From the NCBI GenBank assembly GCA_032622095.1, contig CP136063.1, positions 32,984,987 through 33,048,986 of the forward strand: DNA of 64,000 nt. Direction: 5' to 3'. Positions 33,487 to 44,685 of this stretch are shown in pieces. The notes under the pieces are model-generated. The model ran no database searches. It saw nothing but the letters and a program-made list of their open reading frames with translations, and was not told the origin of the DNA. This stretch comes from Siphonodentalium dalli. Lineage: Eukaryota; Mollusca; Scaphopoda; Gadilida; Siphonodentaliidae. The position numbers and the translations under genes are program-made. How positions within the stretch are numbered: position 1 is the first letter of the stretch; every line of letters begins with the position of its first letter.

Positions 33487-34426
33487 ATGGCGGATACCGA
33501 AAATAGTGTTCCTTGCCAGATAAATGAGATAACTAAGATGGTCACTCCCAGTCACTTCATGTATTCAATGATGATACAGTTTCACAAGTTATCAACGAAG
33601 TTGCTGATATTAGTTATGATATACCACCAAGACAGAACTCCACACCAATTTTCCATTCCAAACTGACTCTAAGTTCCACTCATCAAAGTACTTCAAAAGG
33701 TTTCATCTCTGCATTCGGTTCAGTTTCTGAAAGAATGAGGGGCCTAAGGGCCAGTGAAAAAAAAGGCGAAGAAACGGTTATGATGAAGATGATAGTATAA
33801 ACAAGACCATAAAATAGCAGATCAGCTACTGCATGCATGAAGAATTCAAAACCCTAACTGATCAATTGAAAAACCTTACAAATATGTTCGGGTCCATGAA
33901 CAAAACCATTGAAGAGTCTGACACGTCCAGCATCAGCACCACTCAGCAAGAAATGACCTCAGTCAAAGGTGAATTATCAAACATGAAAACAGAAATGGAT
34001 TCCCTTAAAGCAGAACTCTGTATACTAAAGACAGAAAATGCAGACCTTAAATCCAAAGCAGAGCTACAATCACATGCCCAATTAGGACAATCTGATCTAA
34101 CATGGATAAACAACCTTGTGGAAAGGATATTCCAAGAGGCGGTAAATCACAGTGAGCAATTATTCGACAAATGTGAACAATATAGGCGAACAAACTGTCT
34201 AAGGTTCCATAATATACCAATTCCTGACAGCATTAGCAACCCTAGATTTATCAATGCTAAACAAATAATAATGGATATGTGCCAAGATAAACTAGGACTT
34301 ACACTTCATCCTAAGAACCTGAAGGGGGAAATTAAAGTAGTCATTACTGAAGTCCTCACCGAACCAAGACGTGCTGTAGTCAAAGAGCTGTCAGACAAAA
34401 AGCGAGGAAACAGAATAAACTCGTAA
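33487..34426 (+). pseudogene. LINE ORF1: coiled coil plus RRM-like domain, frameshifted
   Basis: ATGGCGGATACCGAAAATAG opens the ORF in ideal context. The frame shifts near 33570 (the alternative frame continues NDDTVSQVINEVADISYDIP) and again at an A-run near 33757. A TAG interrupts near 33814. From 33833 a clean 197-codon stretch follows: heptad-like leucines and charged residues (MKTEMDSLKAELCILKTENA) as a coiled coil, then CEQYRRTNCLRFHNIPIP, LGLTLHPKNLKGEI and EPRRAVVKELSDKKRG, the arrangement of the RNA-binding domain in LINE ORF1 proteins. Its role in life would be RNA-binding chaperone of the retrotransposon particle. Confidence 0.8.
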
Positions 34427-34561
34427 TGGACCTTCAAATGCAAAATTATGCAAAGGTAACAGAAACCTCATTAAGGGTGCAAATAAAAACCCTTGAAGAA
34501 GCCAAAGCTCTAAGCTAAACTCTTCTACTGGTTCTCATTTTTTAAACCACATTGTTGTTAA

Positions 34562-35367
34562 TTGCTCAATCCGGAGGGAATATATTTTATAAACGATTTA
34601 TTCCAATCAGATAATACATTCCATACCCCACACACATTATATGCAAAGTTCAACATCCGCGTCGATTTCATAACAATCGGCAACATAAAACGTCAGATTA
34701 TGTCATTGGCAAGTTCTCTTAATCAACCATTAATCCGTATACCCTGCCCATACCTTCCTAATAATCTTACTGCGATACTATGTGACAAAAAGGGCGGACA
34801 ATTATTTTATAAAGTTCTAGAAAGTGGGAAAATTATGCCAAATACATGTCAAAAATTGGAATCCGAAATGTCCGAGAAGATAGAAAATTTAAAACGACAA
34901 CCGATACGAAATTACAGTGGCTCCAATTCAGAATAAACACGCGAATTATCGGTACAAATAAATTTATCAAGGTGGCTAACCTTCGAGTCGACGACTTTTG
35001 CAATCGATGTCAAAATGTACAGGAAACCATTTCTCATATGTTTTGGTACTGTCCCCATGTACAAACCTTTATAAAGGAAATTGAAACATGGACGGAAAAC
35101 AACCAGTTTCCCATTGATCTAACAAAGAAGAATATTATTATCGGTATAGATCACGAATACAGAAAGTCAAAAAGTAACCTCTTCCTGCTAGTGATGAAAC
35201 AATATATATACAGGACAAAATTCACGCCCACACAACTGTCGCTTCGCTCATTCCTTTGCGATCTTAAATTTAGTTATGAATGCGAGAGATACAACGCAAA
35301 ATGAAACATGAATCATGACTTCGATAACCAGTGGATGACACTTCGAAATGCCTTAAAAATAAAATAA
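34562..35367 (+). pseudogene. LINE ORF2 C-terminal region, frameshifted
   Basis: The first part, in the frame of 34562, reads LNPEGIYFINDLFQSDNTFH, the connector seen after the thumb of LINE reverse transcriptases. Around 34880-34900 the frame shifts by one. The second frame (34846 onward) carries TDTKLQWLQFRINTRIIGTN, then CNRCQNVQETISHMFWYCPH, the C-x2-C...H-x4-C zinc-binding tail. A TGA at 35302-35304 is followed in frame by another 20 codons to TAA 35365-35367, ending with the usual W-x2-L pattern. The catalytic YADD core is absent. Confidence 0.85.
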
Positions 35368-36152
35368 TAGACTGAAACCCCGATATTTGCAGACTCAAAA
35401 ATACACCCGACCTCTAACAGTGACCCTGAATATCACACACAACAAACTTAATTACCCGATACCCGAGCGAAAGATATCTATCAAATTTAGTAACAGTGAT
35501 CATTTTATTTTTGACCAATAATATTCTACGATAAATGCAATAGATACACCTGTTTACTTAAACACATCACAACACTGTCCGAGAAGCAAAAACAGCGAGC
35601 GTTGTGTATTTTCCAGATAGCTGTCGAACCAATATTTACAATACAGTTTCAATATGGTTAATTTACTAATTATACTGTTTATGGTAAACTCTGAATGTAG
35701 AATAATTAAAGTTGCACATATAGTTTGGAACTTGATTCTGCAAACATGAAATTCTTATTACACACCATCAACCACTTTAGCTGTTTTAATACGGGACATT
35801 CAAAGTTATTCTGAAGGAAACAAAATAGTCTATTGTTTTTATCACAACTATTTTAGCTAACGAACGCAAATTTTCGGTCAAAGAAATGACAAGGTAGAAA
35901 CTAATATCACTTTTTCGTCTTGCTGTTAAGTTGAACGGTGCCTAAAAAAAACAAAAAAAGATTTTCCCAACACAATATTTGCCTTTAAATATTTCCGAAA
36001 GTCACTGGTACGAAAGTAGGCCAGGTCATGGCAGAGTCCGCTATTCCATGTCCTGGATCGAGAGCATGAGTGAGTGCGTGTATTATGTCTTTTTATCTTT
36101 TGTTACATGTATTCTTTGTTCACAATAAAAAAATTATTAAAAAAAAAAAAAA

Positions 36153-38174
36153 CATATCGAAACAAAAAACATATCGTATGTGTGTTATGTATCAGCTGCA
36201 ACGATACTGCGACAACCTAAACCTTATCAGTGATATAATAACGAAAATATTTATCAAATGCAAACCGATTCGAAATATTCCGTCCACTCCGAATTTTGTT
36301 TTAATTGTTACCTGAAGTTAAATTTACGTACCTGATCTATTACGGCCGTACGCGTGTTCGCATGTTTGAAATGTTGTGGTGACAATGTTCCAGGTATTGT
36401 TATTATATTAATAAATACCCCATATTGGTATGACATACTACACAATGCATATTACTTTTAACATAGTACGAATATGATTGCGATTAAATAAAGGAATATA
36501 ACGTGATATAAAAAAGTTTTTGTTTGTATTTGTGGTGCACAATTATTTTTGAAGAGAAATATCTGTCAGTTCGCAACTTTTTTCCCAGACTCATGGACCG
36601 ATTACAATCAAATTTGGTGTGGTGACTCGGAGCAACCAGGCGAATGTTACAACGCGTTATTTGTTCAAAATTTTGAAGAAAAAAAAAACTATTATATGTT
36701 TTTAATATGTAAGAAAATTAAAAATTTTAATTAGTAGGCCTATGATATCAATTTAGTGATGAGCAAGTAATTTGATCTTTATTCCCAATAATGTAATGCA
36801 TTTGGTAATGCTATAATTTATCACAACAATTGAAAGTCAGCAATAAACGTCATATTTCTGTTGGTGCTCGATACGTGCCAGAACAAATTTCCGACCCCCC
36901 TGATGTAGTTGGAAATTTCGTAGTCCCAGATCAGTCAAAACTTGGACCCATTGGATGCAATTGGAAATTCTGGGCAAAAAGTATCTCATTTCAAGGTCCT
37001 ATATATGTACACATATATATGTACACATATATTGTGAGTATTTGGACTGTATTCACCTCCTAACAATTGTACGTGAAAATACTCACCAACATACAAGATG
37101 AGATCTGCAAAGTCCATTGCAACGCGGTATACCGTCTAAACGAGGATTAAGAAAACAGATGCTGTCACAGTTAATAACCACTGGGTGTTAATTGTTGTTA
37201 CTAATTACAATATTGTTTCCCTGTCTATATGGTGAGAGCTAATAATCAACTTCTGGACGTTGTCATTGCAATTTGTTTTATCTCAACTTCATATCATGTC
37301 ATCTGCTTTTATTTCCCCATGCAGGTATATAATTTTGATGAAGGCGGCTAGGCCCCTTTGATGGTTGCGTGACAATGCGCACCTTTGGTATACAAATTCA
37401 GACAGGAAATTAAAAGTGTGTCAAAACACATTCTATAGGTACATTGAAAAACAAAGACACATTCCAATGGTCGCAATTAATCCTATATGAACATATAGCC
37501 ATATATATGTATACGGACGCACATAATTCTATTATATTTTTTTTGCGACATTTATACTTATACCAGTACGGTACTAAACATGTCTGCCCCTGCCCATAAT
37601 ATACTAAGACTATATTTAAATAAGTAAGGCAATCCTGCCTTCAATTACTATTAGATCCTGGTATTCTATGTAAAAAGTTATATTTGTTACTCAAGGGAAA
37701 TTCTCATTTCATGCACCTGCAAAATATATTTTATTTGGAACAGTTGTGCATTTCCATAATAAAATATACCTGTTCTCTCTGTATATCACAAAATCAAGAC
37801 GTGGTTCTTCGAAATAATTGGAATGGGTCCGATGACACGGAATCGAGCGATATGACACACTAGCGAGCTTTACTAAACAGTTGACACATCTGAGCCAATA
37901 ACAGAAAAAAAAGATTCGTGTTATCTGACACATTAACACATTTTGTCATCAAATATGTTAAGTGTGTCGGAATATTATGGGGAAATAGGTCACATGACAC
38001 ACTGACGATGTTGGTGACACGAATTTTGTTTTGTGTGTGTACGTGTCCAATTCGTGACAATGCGGGTACCATGACTGTATACTGCGCGTTTATAGTATTA
38101 CCAGCTGTTGCCGGTAATTATAGGAATTACATTAAGTTTCATGCAACATATGGAGATCAGTCTGCTAACGTGTA
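36153..38174. other. Unassigned sequence with short repeats
   Basis: At 36545-36735 the wording ACTCATGGACCGATTACAAT and TTTGGTGTGGTGAC resembles a dispersed repeat fragment. At 36845-36990 GTTGGAAATTTC motifs suggest another worn family-D fragment. A 16-bp tandem of GTACACATATATAT lies at 37004-37032. No gene was recognised. Confidence 0.45.
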
Positions 38175-38851
38175 CTATAGTAGGCCGTAAATCGTTGAAT
38201 CCACGTTGGATAACGCTGGTTCGGACACAGATGTTTCACAATCGTATAGGTACGACATCTAACCATAGACGACGACCAAGACGTTAGAGATTTCGCCTGA
38301 AAGTCTGTCGTGGGACTATACGACCCCTTCAAGAACATACGACCAAAAAGCGCCGATCATAGCCGTCGTAAGGTTTTATTCCATATTTTGCTTCCATGTC
38401 ACATGACATGGCGTAAACCTACGCTATACTTCTTACACCAGTTATACAGCATGGTGTATTCAAGTGGTCTGCATTGATCTGCTCCACACACGTATTGATT
38501 TGGTTGTAACTGGTCCCAATTCACTGCTCCTCTATAAGACTTTCAGGCAAAATATCAACCCCGCTATTCCACTATGGTACACACCTTCCACTTTTTCGAC
38601 TTTAATTATTTAAGTAAAATGGCAATTCCACCGCCGTGCGTCCACGTCAATTTTGTTGTCATCATCACCCAGAAATGTAAAATAATGCCCTCGTTCAATT
38701 GTTAGGTTTCCTAGAATACCATTCAATACTCATCTACCATAGTGAACTACTCATTCGACTCCAACTCCAAATGCTTTACATAAAATAATTGTTTTCCATT
38801 AGATCGACTATACAAATTACAGTTAAGGTGTTCTATTTCACCCATCATCAT
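38175..38851 (-). pseudogene. Decayed gene 2 of a minus-strand block, family unknown
   Basis: Starting at a triple ATG (38851-38843), a frame reads GEIEHLNCNLYSRSNGKQLF to a TAG at 38749-38747. Protein-like frames follow in order on the same strand: 38723-38610 (NGILGNLTIERGHYFTFLGD...), 38524-38399 (NWDQLQPNQYVCGADQCRPL...) and about 38330-38175 (ending STIYGLL). Each is open for 30-45 codons, has average amino-acid composition, and is separated from the next by a stop or frame change. It directly follows gene 1. The family was not recognised; a large DNA transposon or an integrated virus are both possible sources. Confidence 0.5.
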
Positions 38852-38990
38852 AAATCAATTAAGTTCTAAAACATTCTTCTCGAACAACACTGAAAAAAAA
38901 ATCAGGATTTGCACAATTGACTACAATAGGTCATACATGATTGTACATACAATTCAAGATCAATAGTCATCAATAAAATCTTATACACAA

Positions 38991-39895
38991 ACATTAATAA
39001 ATTTCAAATCAGTGTCCACGAATTCTTCATAAACTTCCCTTGCTGTTTGCTGTAGTCTCTTTAATTCGTGGCTTTCATGATTCAATATGTTGTACTCTTT
39101 CCAGAAACGGAACAATGGCATTAGAAACAACATACCAATACTATTTGGACTGGGTATACATTACCTCGGAACCAAACTTGTGGTTGAAATACCCCGGAAC
39201 CAGGCGATACTGAGCGCAGTTCTTCGACTAGGGAATTCATGAGTATTCCTTTAATTTCTTGCAACTTCCTTGCTATTATTATGTTTTGTAAATTCGTAAT
39301 TTCTTCCAACACTGGTTTCCACATTGTCAACTGTACTTCATGGTACTTAGGTAACAGATAATTTTCCACAGCATTGATTAAATTATCAGTGACATTTTCG
39401 TTTGGAAATGCAATTAATTTAAAATGTCCTGTGGTGGCCACACGTTGGGACTGTAAGTTAAGAAAATCGCATGGTGGTCGTATTATTTTCGTCGATAATT
39501 TTCATCCGGAATGTCCACATGACATCGCAAAATAAATTTGTTTTTGTGTCGCTATTGCGAACAGATGTCCCGTGAGTCGATGTGCATAGAACAACATCAT
39601 ATTAGGTTCAACGATGGTCGTACATATTCACGCAATTTGCTCGTCTGTTCCCAAGAATAATGATAGCTCACAAATTCCGTTAGGATCTGCTCTATACATT
39701 ATTCCATTGAAATAAAAAAGATCATTTGATGCATCAAACAGACTGCTGTATCCTCGACAAATGAATATGTTGTCCCACGTCCATTGCCCAATAATTAGCA
39801 CTCAGTCGGTAATTAGCTATAATTGTGTCAAATGTATGAGGATATGTCTCACCTCTATGAGATAATATCCCCAAGTGTACGAGTGATATAATTGA
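38991..39895 (-). pseudogene. Decayed gene 1 of a minus-strand block, family unknown
   Basis: From 39895 to about 39781 one frame is open (includes LGILSHRGETYPHTF). From 39780 to 39121 a second frame runs for 219 codons with only two in-frame TGA codons (39630-39628 and 39504-39502). It includes WDNIFICRGYSSLFDASNDL, FYAHRLTGHLFAIATQKQIY and LINAVENYLLPKYHEVQLTM. Near 39150 a one-base shift leads to a third frame that ends EEFVDTDLKFINVCV at TAA 38993-38991. The amount of protein-like sequence around just four lesions says this was a real gene of about 300 codons. A 3' splice-like TTTTCTTAACTTACAG at 39451-39466 inside it is probably chance, because the frame is open across it. Product unknown; its left neighbour is gene 2 on the same strand. 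Confidence 0.6.
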
Positions 39896-40270
39896 GGATA
39901 TTCATTATGAAATGGCAAGAATAGTCACTGGGGCAACCAGACGTGCTAGTGATAGGAAAGTATTACTTGAGACAATTCGGGAACCGCTTGAACAACGCAG
40001 GCATAAGCAGAAAAATAATTCAGTTTTACAATATGACAAAACACAGAGCTCCATCCTACTTATCTAATATGACTCCACCTGATTCTTCCTCAACTGGCTA
40101 CAATGTTAGACATCCCAGCATCCACCGCCTGATAGTGATAATACTTACTATATGTATACATTTCTACCATCTGTCACACGTGCTTGGAACCGCTTATCGG
40201 ACTCAGTTGGGTCTTCAGAAACGTTAGCAGAATTTAAACGAAACAATAACACTGGTCGTTCAAAGATTGC
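39896..40270 (+). pseudogene. LINE ORF2 C-terminal fragment (CR1/L2/Jockey-like)
   Basis: The plus strand encodes MARIVTGATRRASDRKVLLE then EPLEQRRHKQK in one frame. The next frame has IIQFYNMTKHRAPSYLSNMT followed by a YNVRHPS segment, and a third has YTFLPSVTRAWNRLSDSVG. This series (TGATRR, PLxxRR, APxYLS, then FLPxxxRxWN) is the conserved tail of many animal non-LTR reverse transcriptases. Two frameshifts break it. It begins exactly where the minus-strand decayed gene stops being readable, so it probably inserted there. Confidence 0.85.
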
Positions 40271-40277
40271 TAATATA

Positions 40278-40428
40278 CAGTTATCGCCCGTGATTGAGTC
40301 AGACAAGGGGATTTGTCGCCCGATCGAGACCTGGAATGTCACCCTCGGGCCTGGCGGCCCTCGGGTGACATTCCAGGTCGAGAGCGGCGACAAATCCCCG
40401 TGTCTCACGAAAACAAGGGTGATAACTG
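40278..40428. mobile_element. GC-rich foldback element (151 bp)
   Basis: CAGTTATCGCCCGTGATTGA at 40278 pairs with the complementary end GTGATAACTG at 40428. Inner arms match almost perfectly through GGGGATTTGTCGCC, GACCTGGAATGTCACCC and TCGGG around an 11-bp centre. It is markedly more GC-rich than the surroundings. Frames on both strands are palindrome products. Confidence 0.9.
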
Positions 40429-40959
40429 TTTTGTTTTCTGACAAAGGAGTACACACGAACCTCCTTAATAGCAGGCATGAATGCGCGCATATATTCTTTA
40501 ATCCAGTTCGAAAAGTTAATTTTATGTTGGAATCATCGCTATTTAGAAAATAAAACATTCATAATCTGGATCAATTAACAGACCCGTCATTTGCGCAGCT
40601 ATTCTCCGGCCAGTTTGCTGGTTGCATGGTGGAAGTCGGTTCACGGAAAGAGGAGTAAAGCAACTTCGAAGTTGAGTAGCCATGCAGCGAAATGTTCGGT
40701 CTCGTTTCAAATGAGCGTGAAGACGCCGACAGACGTGTTAATTTCCAGAAAGCTAATATGTGAAACTAACACGTTGTAGTAGTGCAAAAAGAAATGGGAG
40801 GAACCGCGCTGAGAACTTCCGATAGACGTCGCCACTACGCGATGTGTTATAGAATATCTGGGTCAGTTTTGTTTACGTTGTGTTACTACTGTTGGCGCAT
40901 ACAAATAAATATAACACGAGTGACAATTATCGATCGACTGGACCATCGTGAGAACTACA
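40429..40959. other. Unassigned sequence upstream of the THAP remnant
   Basis: Moderately CpG-rich around 40560-40800, with two plus-strand frames of 62 and 69 codons that were not recognised. It could hold the promoter of the THAP gene remnant. Confidence 0.35.
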
Positions 40960-41187
40960 ATGCCAACAAATTGTTGTGGACCGCTTTGTGAAAACGTAAT
41001 AGTTGGACATCGATTCCCGAAAGATCAGAAATTGGGAGAAAATTGGATACATTTGCGGTGAAATGGAATTTGCCGAATTCCAACAAACAATTATTCGACA
41101 CCCGAAAGTCAGGTTGGAAAATCAATTGTTTGTCGTGATCATTTCCTACCAATAAAAGAACACACCATTCAATATAATGTTATATGA
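40960..41187 (+). pseudogene. THAP-type zinc-finger N-terminus with one internal stop
   Basis: An ATG in ACTACAATGC context opens MPTNCCGPLCENVIVGHRFP then KDQKLGENWIHLR, meets TGA at 41059-41061, and continues in the same frame to SIVCRDHFLPIKEHTIQYN and TGA 41185-41187. This is the THAP DNA-binding layout: MP at the start, C-x4-C at residues 5 and 10, RFPKD, a tryptophan in (N/R)W, and a final C-x2-H followed by F. THAP domains occur in P-element-type transposases and in domesticated transcription factors. The single stop could be a true mutation; two stops within 43 codons end the reading. No downstream transposase was found. Confidence 0.7.
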
Positions 41188-44087
41188 ATATTACTATCAT
41201 TGATTGTGATTAATGTCACGAGCGTGGACATTAAATGATCTCGCCTGCATTCGTGGTACGAATATCGGAAAAGTTTAGTCTGACATAACTGTATTAATAT
41301 TGTTACCACATCCGCTTGTTGTTCTGACCATGAAAATTTAATTTGACCCCACGATAAGAAAATAAGATCTATTTGTGGTAATAATATATAGTAGAATATG
41401 ATTATGGGGTTATTTTTTGTGGACAATGTGGACATAACTTTCAACATCTGTGATTGTTACTTGACCTGTTGAATCAAGTGTACACATACATTATATGTCC
41501 GCTGCGTATACTTATGTTATGCATGCATATTATAGTGCATAATATATATGTTCCGGACTGCTATCCATAAATATAAATGATGATCGTGTTAATATGTTGT
41601 TATAAAATATTATCTAACTGAGTGCCTGGGGCCAGGCTTGGGTGTGATAACTCTTCACGGCTATTGTTTATGATTAAGTATTATTGGGGTGGGGTCAATT
41701 TTTTTCTGGGGCTCTGTGGTGACTGCACGCATGAGCATACTGTTGGATTTAATTGAATTCTTTATTATAATCTAATTTAAATATAGTATACCCAACAAGT
41801 TACAAAACATTGAAAATGCACATATGTATATAAATTATGCACTAAATCCATGGGACGTGTATACTAATAAATCAATATTCAAACCAAACAATATTTACAG
41901 AACCAATATACACACATGTAGTATTAGATGTGGTTCCAAAATACAAGATAAATTAAAATGTTTGTTTTACCACTGTGTATGAACTGTTATATCGGAAATC
42001 GTTTCTATCGCCGGTTTGTGATGGTTCTTGCCTGATCTGTGACGGTTCTTGCTGATCGAAATTATGCATTTTCACGACTTTTTGACAGTTAAAACGCAAT
42101 TTTGAGGCATCTAGGTCATAATTCGATTAGTTATTTTCGATCCCATAACAATCTGTGGCACCAATGAGCGTGTTAATAACAAAAAATCATTGTGCGAGTC
42201 ATAACAACGACAAGAACCGCGAATTTTGATTATTGTTTGGGTTCTCTCCTGATCGAGTCGGTTCTATCCCCATTAATCGTTCTATACGGGTAAAACTATT
42301 GCTAATATTTCCCATGGTACATGGTTCAAACTGCCAATTGTGTGAAAGTATACAAAGATAAACACAACAAACTATGCATTAAGTTGAAATTTGCACCACT
42401 TGTCATCAATTTTGATGAATTACACTGCCTTCCTATGCTTATTCAATAACACGTGTTACGCCTATCAAAATTGACGAAGTCGCTAGCTAATTTGAAAAAT
42501 AACGCACATTGTACGCCAAACATTGGCATGAGTCAATAGCCGGTTAACTGTAGTGAAATTTCATGGCACTGGAGCGTAGACTTCGGAAAGCGTGAGCGTA
42601 AACGGGATATATAGAGTTATCTGTATTTTATGTTTTGTTATCTATTTCAGTTGAAGGATTTCAACTCAGCAAAATTACCAAAAAAGCCAAAAATAACAAG
42701 TTAAAAGTTAGTTGACACCCATTCTGATTACGCAATTTATGAAGTTTATGTTGGGCATCCGCTTGCTGGGTGCTGATTACATAGGCTATGTTGTTGTTTA
42801 GGTGCTAGAATTCGTCATTTTTTTACCGTGCGTGTTCTGCTATTCGCCACTCGATCTGACCGGCAATCACTCAGGGTTTGCTCTCTAACTTCAAAGCCTC
42901 TGGACAGACTCAGATCCCCATTGAGAGATACCTGGTAACAACCACTGACGCAACTAATTGTATCCAGTAGACTGTAAGATGGAATAATTTCTTTATACCA
43001 GTAAATTATATCTTGTTTAATATTAAATTATTAAAGTGATGTGAAACATTCAGGTAGGGTGATCAAATAGAAATATAGATTAATCTTGATCAAAGTTATT
43101 ATTTTTACGAATATAAATCCAAATTTACAACACACACCGTCATTCTTATATATCAATTAAATTCAATGACTCTCGTTGGCGAAATCATTTGCGGTCATTT
43201 ATCGCAGTTTGTTGTGTCCCGAATCGAGATGTAAATATTTACAATTGCGCGTTGTTCAGGCGATGTTTTCACTTTCAGTGGAGTGGTGTGGTCAATTTCA
43301 TTGAGTTTTTCGGGGATGTTAGAATTTTACAATCCACCAGTTGACCCAGTGCTTGAGTTCTAACTTGACAGTTTAATGCACCCGAACAAGTCCGTAATAT
43401 GTCTTTAAATAAAATAAAATAAAACATTTTATGAAGTGAAAATATTTAATTATGTCACATGCCTTTGACTTACTAGTAGTCGCGCCGAACATGCAAAATC
43501 ACCCCTGGACAACTGACCTTGACTTGGTAGTCAGGCATCCTCAGGGATAATCCGGAAACAGATAAATACCGTTACTAATACTAAACCTTTAACTTTGACT
43601 CAATCAGCCAATGGAAGTTTTACAAAATCATGTGACCATTATTCAAAAGAGAACAAGTGAAGTCGACCCCATGATTATGAAGATGACCCAATCAAAAGAT
43701 GACCCGACGCGAAGTCGGCCGATTATTAGATAGGCATTGAATTTTCCCAAATTTTCTTTCCAATATAATCTGATCATAGTCTAGTTATTTATCATTTATA
43801 CAGTAGCCTAATGTATTACGTTACTGTGCTGAAAATTTGGGTGTAATGTTTTCGAATTTATATGATCAAGAATGATTTTTTTTTAAATTCTGTCATTCAT
43901 GGGGGGGGGGCGAGTTCAAATGGGTCAACTTTTCCCGATACAGATATCAAAATACTCATATACCTATGTCAGAAGGGAAAATACTCAAAACCAGCAATGA
44001 TACTAACATAATGAGTAGTAACACATTTTACATCATTCATGGTGGATCACTCACTGCTTAGTATATATACATGTACCTAATTTGAGG
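41188..44087. other. Unassigned sequence; left member of a distant inverted pair
   Basis: CACTGTGTATGAACTGTTAT at 41971 starts a ~95-bp segment (with GGAAATCGTTTCTATCGCCG and TGATGGTTCTTGCCTGAT) that recurs inverted at 47985-48085, about 6.1 kb away. A poly-G run lies at 43902-43911. CTAGTAGTCGCGCC and TGACCATTATTCAAA surroundings show no gene. Frames are short and unremarkable. Confidence 0.45.
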
Positions 44088-44483
44088 TTATTAACGCTGA
44101 AATGGTCACTGTCACCCCCTTTCGTTCAGTTGGGTACCCAGCTTTTTTAATTTTCAGTTGGGTATCCAGCTTTTGTCAAATTTACATTTGGGTACACAGA
44201 GAGTGATTTAGTTAGTGACTGCCATCAGTTGATTGCGAAATGAACCTGTTAAATTTGTGTATACTTGTTTATATATGAATTATGATGTATATTCATCGCG
44301 ATGCTTCATACTATAGCAGAGAAGAATTGTATGCATAGGACATAGGTACTTCAGATCGACTGCTCATAAAGCTGGGTACCAAACTGTAATTTTTTGTAAA
44401 ACCTGGGTACCCAACTGAAATGTTTAAAAAGCTGGCACCCAACTGAACGAAAGGAGGAGACAATGACCATTTCAGCGTTATTA
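44088..44483. mobile_element. MITE with ~60-bp inverted ends (396 bp)
   Basis: TTAACGCTGAAATGGTCACT then TTTCGTTCAGTTGGGTACCC at the left pairs with GGCACCCAACTGAACGAAAG then GACCATTTCAGCGTTATTAA at the right. The GGGTACCCAGCT motif is repeated inside both arms. The right end abuts, and shares its TTAA with, the next element at 44481. Confidence 0.88.
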
Positions 44484-44685
44484 ACCCTTTCATGGCTGAA
44501 GCTTCCTGAATCTTGGCAAAAACCCTGATATAAGAGAATGCATTGGCTTAACAATGTTAACCTTGATCTTGTAAGCCAGTGAATTATCTTATATATGCGA
44601 GGCTCCCTATCGCATTAATAAGATAATGCACTGGTACACAGCCTTTAATGCTGCACCAGCGCAGTTCCCGCCATGAAATGGTTAA
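44481..44685. mobile_element. Hairpin family B, copy 5: TTAA-flanked, piggyBac-like MITE (205 bp)
   Basis: TTAACCCTTTCATGGC at the left and GCCATGAAATGGTTAA at the right are imperfect terminal inverted repeats, each ending in TTAA. TTAA target duplication with CCC-type ends is the hallmark of piggyBac elements. Inside are GATATAAGAGAATGCATTGG and GCACTGGTACACAGCC, the family-B hairpin blocks. No transposase is encoded. Confidence 0.85.

Larger units (their letters stand above)
33225..36152 (+). mobile_element. Internally deleted LINE retrotransposon with poly-A end
   Basis: A leader with CGAAATGGCGGCG is followed by a broken ORF1 (33487-34426), a junction of about 135 bp, and the C-terminal part of ORF2 (34562-35367). 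The 3' region ends in TTGTTCACAATAAAAAAATT and a run of A near 36140-36152 with an AATAAA signal. The endonuclease and reverse-transcriptase core (normally some 2.5 kb or more) is missing between the ORFs, so the copy is an internal-deletion derivative. The 5' limit is uncertain. The alternating frames mark it as old and inactive. Confidence 0.75.

Noticed and set aside
39451-39466. 3' splice site inside decayed gene 1
   Set aside because: The frame is open across the supposed intron and in phase with both sides, so an intron is not needed.
40148-40558. Two ~135-codon frames on opposite strands overlapping exactly
   Set aside because: Most of each lies in the GC-rich foldback 40278-40428, which makes both strands open; only the YTFLPSVTRAWNRL part is a real LINE remnant.
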